DNA of 55,334 nt from contig JADNRV010000319.1 of the NCBI GenBank assembly GCA_015499995.1, positions 1 through 55,334 on the forward strand. Direction: 5' to 3'. Below, one piece after another: positions 48,847 to 55,334 of this stretch. This DNA comes from Flammula alnicola (Eukaryota > Basidiomycota > Agaricomycetes > Agaricales > Strophariaceae). Numbering within the stretch: the first letter of the stretch is position 1; each line of letters opens with the position of its first letter. The position numbers and the translations under genes were made by a program. Under the pieces are notes generated by a model that saw nothing but the letters and a program-made list of their open reading frames with translations, did not search any database and was not told the DNA's origin.

Positions 48847-50549
48847 TGAAGACTGTCCAGAGCTATAAGGTGCGCAGTCTTCCACATCGACACTGACTCT
48901 GAGAATAAAAGAATTGGAATGTCCGGCGGCAGTTGCCGCTGGTCCGTCTACATAGTTGCCAACGCTCCTTCCACATGACCACGGCGCGCCGCGTCGCGTT
49001 CGGTCGCGTCACCATCCCATTTTACTGTATTCTGCTTACAGTTAAGACTCAATATCTGGCTTTCGACAGTAAAGGCTTGGAAAACTTTTATCACGCCAAT
49101 AGTTGGACTGGAAGACAATGAGGGTTTCGGGCCGGTCACTGACCAGTTGTTTGACATTCACATTAAGGCCAAACAATGCTCATACGTGGCTTTCTTCGCC
49201 CTGAGGCCTGAACTTTTATCTTCCTCTATCTCAAGTCATGTTTCGTACTTTTATCCTTTGAAAGTCCTCGAGATATACGCTACTTTTTGGCTACTTTCTT
49301 CATGAATCTTGCGATTTTACTTACAACATAGCCGCTCAACTGCCGACTCCCCGTTTAGGGCGACCCTGGGCCGCCGCTAAATCACGTTTCACACGCTGAT
49401 GGAAGTGGGTCACCAGTTCCGTCTCCGTCGGTCTGATAAACATCATGCTCAGTTGGATGAGCGCCATTTCTTATAGGTTCGGATCAAGCCCTTTGTCAGC
49501 TTCCGGTGTTTATTTGTATATAGTTGCTTTCAGCAAAACCTGACAAGGGGCTTGCTTCAAAGTGTCACGATTGAGGGGGTTTGGTCGCTCGCGACGCTTG
49601 AAGCCATTTCCGCACGTATTTACCTAGTTATGCGCGCGTTTTTTAGTATAACATACGATACAAACATTGTACTACTCGCACTTTTTTCAAACAACTTTAT
49701 TAATGACCTATGAGCTGTCTAAGTAGGTATCTTGACCCCATTTCCTTTCCTGCCTTCTAGAGAGGGTAAATCTTAAATTTGGACTGTGGCAGTTTGGCAT
49801 ATCATTTTTGCAGTATATATAAAGATGGATCCCGAGCCTCTTGTGAATAGAGTTTGTATTGCTGTGGCAAAGAGCTGTATAGTAGCGTTGTGGTATCGTT
49901 TTGCTTACAAGTCACGTGATTGGATAACCCATAAGCGCCCTTTATCCCAAGTGAGATCGATTAATGATTTTTGCAAGATTGGCTGTCTTTTGGGAGTATA
50001 TGGGTTGGTGTGGTGTTTTGAGCCCATTGATATGCTGAGTATAGAGAGCAATGCGCTTAGTGCACGGCGCGCCTTGCATAGGCCTGAACGCGCGTATGTG
50101 ACACGCGTGACGCAGCTCATCACGGTGAGCCGGTCGGTCAATGGAAACACATTTCCAACAGCGGGCAGTTCTGTAACCTAAAAATGAGTATCTAGAACTT
50201 ATAAAACATATAATGCGGGAGTAATGCCCAAGCGCCCCATGAATTGGTTGAAAACCTGTGATGATAAGTCAAAATTAAGAAATTTGCATGTTTCGGCCAC
50301 ACATAGTGCCGTACTGTAAACAATTTTTATGTATTTTTATTTTTGAGTAGATAGACACTTGGGAATACATTTTAACTACAGTATGTACTTTGACTTTTGT
50401 TTGTGCGTCAATTTTTGAGGGAGAGCGACAGGAATAAGTAAACCCCTGATTTTGATGCATTCTGAAGCAAGCCCTTCTGCGAAGGAGCCGCTGCTTGCGC
50501 TCGCGACCGGAGCACGTGGGCTTGCTCCGAACCTACATTTCTTACCGCC
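48847..50549. other. 1.7 kb without recognisable gene
   Basis: Head-to-head spacer between the coiled-coil gene and the P450 pseudogene. A 131-codon frame at 49786-50181 lacks any recognised motif. No terminal repeats were found. Confidence 0.4.
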
Positions 50550-53086
50550 TTGAAGTTGAAGTTAGAGGGGTCCCTTCTTCCAGGTACTCCATACCTCTGG
50601 CTGTTCGCCTTGTGCTTTTGCACCGTTGCCGTGCTGCAAGTGATAGAGTACCTGAGCCTCGACACTGTCAAGTCAAATGCCTTTGCTTCGGTGACACCGT
50701 CCGTTCTAGCGGCGCTTGTCGCAGCTGTGGCCTATATGGTGTTATATTCTCAACACAAAGGGTTGCCACCAGGACCTCGCCAGACTTTCTTTGGGTCGCG
50801 TAAAGCTGTTTCTGCGTTGCCTCCTTGGAAGAAGTTCACTGCGTTGTATAAGTTGTATGGTGCGTCTGGAAATGACTTTATACACCATGATAAACTCTGA
50901 ATGACACTACTTCCACTGATTAGGTCCGATTGTCTCGTTTTATCAAGGGCAAACTGGTCGTCGGTTCGTTATTTCTGTGGAATATACAAGACTTTAACCA
51001 ACTCTATCCCAAAGTTGTTGGCACTATCAAGGCCGTGACTGACCTCCTCGAGAAGCGAGAGGTAGCATATACTCCAGTAAGCCGCGCAATATAATAGCAT
51101 CAGTATTATCAAATGAAATGCCGAACTATTTCTCAGCTCAACCAGAAGAGGGATTTTGCCGGGAGGAATGCGAGGCATCGGTATGCCATATGGAACGCGA
51201 TGGCGAAGCCGGAGATCGGTGGGTGCCATTTTCCTATTTTTCCTTGGCCCTGGCCTCAGGAAACATCTCATTCCTCCGTAGCTCATCCATGCGGGAATGA
51301 GTGTCGAGGCGGCGCAGAACTACAAGCCTCTCCAGTCCATCGAATCGAAGATTCCGCTTCATGATTTCCTCCAAGAAAAAGACAGAACGCGATACGCTTC
51401 GCACCTGCGTCGGTTAGTCTTTCCATGAGCATTTCCTGGTATAGAGTTTCAATACCCATTCCAGCTTCGCGGTTTCGATCGTCCTTTGCGTTGGTTATGG
51501 CCGACGAGTGCAATCGCTCGATGACTCAATTATAGTGGCGAATCAGAAGACAGATGAATGTAGGTCGAGAAGTTCTGCAAACGCTAGCTATGTTGTGTTA
51601 AACAATTTGTTTTACAAAGGTCTTGTCAGGTTCGTACTGTCTGTTTGTAACCTTCGTAGATAAACGTTCTTCTTTCGCACGAAAGTTTAAGGTAGGACTA
51701 TCATTAGACAGCGACGCACCAGAGCTCTGAACAACAGCCTTAGTACTCCAGGCAGATCTATAGTTGAATCTGTGAGCCATTCAGTCTTTCCTCCTATGAA
51801 AATTGGCTTGTTCACCTCATATCTTTCATCTAGTGGCAAATTCTGCTCAAGCTTCCAGTACGTGCATCTGTAACCCGTCTCGTGGATCCTTGAAAACGAA
51901 CTACCTGATTAGCTTTTCCTCCAATGGTTCCGGCGTGAACCCGAAGCACAGCGAGAGCGAGACACTGAGCTTTACCTATCTCTCGTGAATCATGATTTTG
52001 GATTAAATGACCTCGAGACTGCTTATGCCCTTTCTGCGCCGTTCGGAGCTGGGGTGGGCACGGTACGCATTGCATTTTCTCGTTATGCCCTGTCAAGCAC
52101 TGAGGGTCATGACAGACTCTGGTAACACTCGACGTATTCTTCCGTCAGTGCTACGCCTCTTTTATTGTGTGTTTCTTCAACTGGTTATGTTCCGGAACAA
52201 ATCCAGTTCCCATGCTTCATTATCCAGAGATAATGAGGAAGGCACAAGCGGAGATCGACAGTGTCGTGGGTTCCAGCCGCCTGCCTGACTTCGACGATGA
52301 TGCGTCTATGCCTTATGTACAGGCTATCATCAAGGAGACAATGTGGTTTGGGCCTTTACATGCTTTACATCTCATATGACGTGAATGCCTGTCGATCGTG
52401 ACAATACTCTCCTCCAGGTGACGTCCGATTGCTCCTCTCGGGGTTCCCCATAGCGTCATCTCAGAGGACACGTACGATAGCATGCATATCCCCAAGGGAA
52501 GGACGGCTTTCACGAACATTTAGTACGTTTCGGCAGTCTTTTATTTTATTGGTTTCTATGGGCTGATACCTCTTCGTAGTTCTATGAGCAAGGACGAAGA
52601 AGTGAGCTCGCATCTATGGCCTCAACCGACAAGGCGATGACCTTGATGTCGCCATGTGGATGTTCCCTTCACCCGAAGAATTTAGGTCAGAGAGATACAT
52701 GGAGGGGGACCCATCAGGTGGTTCGCCTCATTCTACATTTTTCTTCGGGTTTGGGCGATGTATCTGTTCTGGCATGCATGTCGCTTATAATTCGTTGTTC
52801 ATCGTCACAACCAGGTAAGCTTCGCACCGTCAAGTGTATCTGATTCTGGTGGCACATATAATTGTTTACTCATCGCTCACCCAGGATTCTATGGGCTTTC
52901 AATATTACTCCTCTTAGAGACGGGGAAGGAAAGCCTGTATTACCGTCCCCAGACGATTTCATTGGCGGATCGGTTATTCCCCCACGTTCGCTCGCTTATC
53001 CGTTGGAGTCGAGGAAGGAAGGTGTTCGATCCTTGATTGTGGGAGAGTCCGGACGAGCAATGGAAGAAGCGTCTGCCTGGATGTAG
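50550..53086 (+). pseudogene. Cytochrome P450, probable pseudogene
   Basis: Family landmarks appear in order: membrane anchor and proline hinge (HKGLPPGPRQTFFG), VTDLLEKRE, GMRGIGMPYGTRW, HAGMSVEAAQNYKPLQSIES, FLQWFRREPEAQRERDTELY, I-helix region SAPFGAGVGTV, YPEIMRKAQAEIDSVVG, K-helix IIKETM, PIAPLGVPHSV, and the haem loop FGFGRCICSG with its Cys, then ILWAFNITPLRD to TAG 53086. Some introns splice cleanly (50860-50923, 50957-51014 and one starting at the GTGGGTGCC donor near 51219). Other joins fail: no ATG in the first frame, a shift after LLEKRE, stops before FLQWFRR, about 20 residues missing between ELYLSLVN and HDFGLNDLE, and a stop after the K-helix. I read it as a decayed monooxygenase gene. 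Confidence 0.75.
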
Positions 53087-55334
53087 GTTTAAGGTTTTGT
53101 AATAATAATTTGGACGAATGACATTATAGTACTCAGGCTCTCGCTTCAATTTTTTTCCCGGTAACTGGTTACCATGTACCGTACTATGCCATGTTTGTAC
53201 ATCTCATCTTGCATTATTCTTGCCAAAGTGAGCATTCAACCGGTAGACACCAAAATCCAATGATCATTCGTCGATTAACCGCAGCATCCCATCTTTGTGA
53301 GAGCTTTACACATGCTATGTTCCTTGTTTCTTATAGCACAGGAATAGGTGGGATTAGCGTTGAGACATGGGCGGGAACAAGCAACAAAAGAAATCTCTGG
53401 CATAGTCCGCGTTTCCTTCTAAAAGCCACGACTAGAACAGCCTGAGGAAAATAGAACCGCGGAATAAACCACGTCGTAATGCATATTTGTGCATCGAAAA
53501 CAATTGCCGACAGATTGACAATGGCATCGGGGAACTATTGAGAACAAGAGTCGACAAACCCTACGTGAACTATAGTCGAACTCTGTCTGTTCCCACTAGA
53601 AAGAACTAGTCTAATTTGCAGATGGAAGAACAACCCACGAAGCGCTTAGTCGGAAGATGTGGTGGGAGGCTTGGTTGAGATCTCCATGTCCAATCGGATG
53701 ACATAAATTATAAATTGGTACGTTGCCGCAACACGTTGAAAGAAAGCTATGGCGCATAGATGTTAAGCCGGCCGATGATGCAGGCAGAGATTTATTTGCT
53801 AAATGTCTGCAGAGAAAGTTTTCAAATAATTATAAAGCACTGTCGAGCGGCTCAAGAAGACACCGTGCCAAGGTAGGTTGAATTCATGAACATGATGAAA
53901 CAAGAGCACATGGTTGTACAGTTCTTATGCCATGTTGGCTGAAGCGCGGATACAGATGGTTCAAGCAACCAAGAAAAGCTGGAAGCTGAAAAGCGAAGGT
54001 AGTCTGTCGTTTTGAAACTTGGTCACTGCCAGGAGTATCCTGTATACATAGTATCTCCGTAGTGTGACTTGTCCCGGACACATGGCTGTCATGTGGTTAT
54101 GTGCCTCGGAGGGATCCATGTTTGGCGGCTAGATAAAGACTAGACGGAGAATCTCCTACAGGGACACCCGGTGTCGACGTAGAGCTGACACTGATCAACC
54201 GAAGGGGTGTCGAATGAAGGAAATCTTGTCCAGGACGTCGTAGTTCTGAAACCTTTCCAGCATTTCCCATTTCCCTCTTTAGTTTTTTTTTGCGCCACGG
54301 TAAGCCGCCGCTGATGCCAAGTTAAACTAAATTTCCAATTTGGGCTCAGAGTGACCTCGCCAGCAATGTAACTATAATCCTGTCCACGGGCGGGCAAAGG
54401 CTGTATATGAGTCATGCGACGGCATCGGCCAGTGCTATCGTAATTTTCTCGTAGACCTGTATGTAAACCCTTTGGAAATCAGACTGACAGGCGAAGGGAG
54501 CTCGAGTGCCTTGAGATATTTCCCCTGGAACTATTAATAACTGCGGACTCGGCTGTTGTCTAGCCGAGTGGGAAGTGGCATCTAACTCCGTCAATTACGC
54601 CTCAGGGACTGATAAAAGGACCGTCATTCCTTTCACCACAGTAGGCGATGGAACGAAATATTGACAACTACAAGTACAAGCCTCGAGGGATCGGATATTC
54701 AGAGAGAAGGGATTATGCGTCAAAGAAATCTTGCAATCTTCCCTTTCTCCTTTGGACTTAACTTTGTGAAAACGTTACGCGGAAAATGGGAAATGATATT
54801 AATGGAGTAAGCTGCACCTCCAGAGAGTTACATCTATTCTGTTTTTATGCAAACCTTGCGCCTCACCTTCAGAGTTTCGTCATTTTTGATCGGACTCCAA
54901 CAAATTTGTGACAAGACATGATCATTACCTCGCCACGCTCACTCTTCCATTCTTGAAATCCCCATCGCCAGAACAACAGGACGCGACCCACTTCTATTCC
55001 AGATTGATTTAACCTCTCATTCTTGAATGTTCAATTTCCATTTTTTAATGCGGGTGCAATTGTCTAGTCATGCTCGGTATAGTGGACACGGTAGCATTCC
55101 TAAGACTGCGCAGGCGGCAGAAGGGACCCCACGAGTAAGTGATGGAAGTTGAACGGTAGGAACTCTTCCCTTCTTGCTCAAGTTACTTGAACATTCTTCT
55201 TTCTCCAATCCCGCACCATAACTCATTAACTGGGCAATATGTACGTGTTTTTCCGGAGAAGTGGCAGCTGTTCGAGAGGCATCCATCTGAAGTCCGCCAC
55301 AGTCCTGCTATGCAAACTTCATCCCCAAACTCCA
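53087..55334. other. 2.25 kb at the right edge without firm gene
   Basis: Short frames without motifs. At 55070 an ATG opens a 67-nt frame (MLGIVDTVAFLRLRRRQKG) ending in a perfect GTAAGT donor. This could be the first exon of a plus-strand gene continuing beyond the window, but cannot be supported further. No repeats were recognised. Confidence 0.35.

Noticed and set aside
49786..50181. 131-codon open frame
   Set aside because: No motif, no splice support, isolated in an AT-rich spacer.

Overview
This window looks like nuclear DNA from an agaricomycete (mushroom-forming) basidiomycete. Genes are dense and on both strands. They carry many short GT-AG introns, mostly 49-70 nt. Several proteins belong to fungal or basidiomycete-type families. 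No tRNA, rRNA, CRISPR or operon organisation was found. Gene models were built by hand from splice signals plus frame continuity, and all functions are from family recognition by eye, without database searches.

Left third (1-20.8 kb). The 3' end of a monocarboxylate-transporter-like MFS gene enters at the edge. An ING-family PHD-finger gene follows, then a decayed second copy of the transporter. After 3 kb without a recognisable gene come eIF4A (9 exons), a dual-specificity phosphatase with a long upstream region, and a divergent pair: mitochondrial ATP synthase epsilon (minus) and a Rab GTPase (plus). A probable relic of a NACHT-WD40 gene lies at about 16.2-16.8 kb. COG6 (11 exons, minus) ends this part.

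Middle (20.8-34 kb). A 1.3 kb DNA transposon with terminal inverted repeats and a perfect 8-bp target-site duplication sits about 200 bp upstream of COG6. Then, all on the minus strand, come a membrane-anchored GH5 exo-1,3-beta-glucanase, a half-size ABC transporter, a BTB/POZ protein and a SWIM + RING zinc-finger protein.

Right third (34-55 kb). A hypothetical gene is followed by a 185-bp MITE-like element. Next is a 1,123-aa TPR protein whose N-terminal helical domain resembles those of fungal NLR-like / MLKL-like proteins but which has no NTPase. Then come a membrane-anchored tandem amidohydrolase with a second domain lacking its metal ligands, a large coiled-coil gene, and a cytochrome P450 pseudogene.

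Two themes stand out. First, self/non-self or cell-death-type architecture: the TPR protein and the NACHT-WD relic. Second, single-base frame breaks at or near G/C runs in three otherwise convincing genes (GH5, amidohydrolase, coiled-coil gene). These may be sequence under-calls rather than biology. Housekeeping genes (eIF4A, ATP15, COG6, Rab) reconstruct perfectly.
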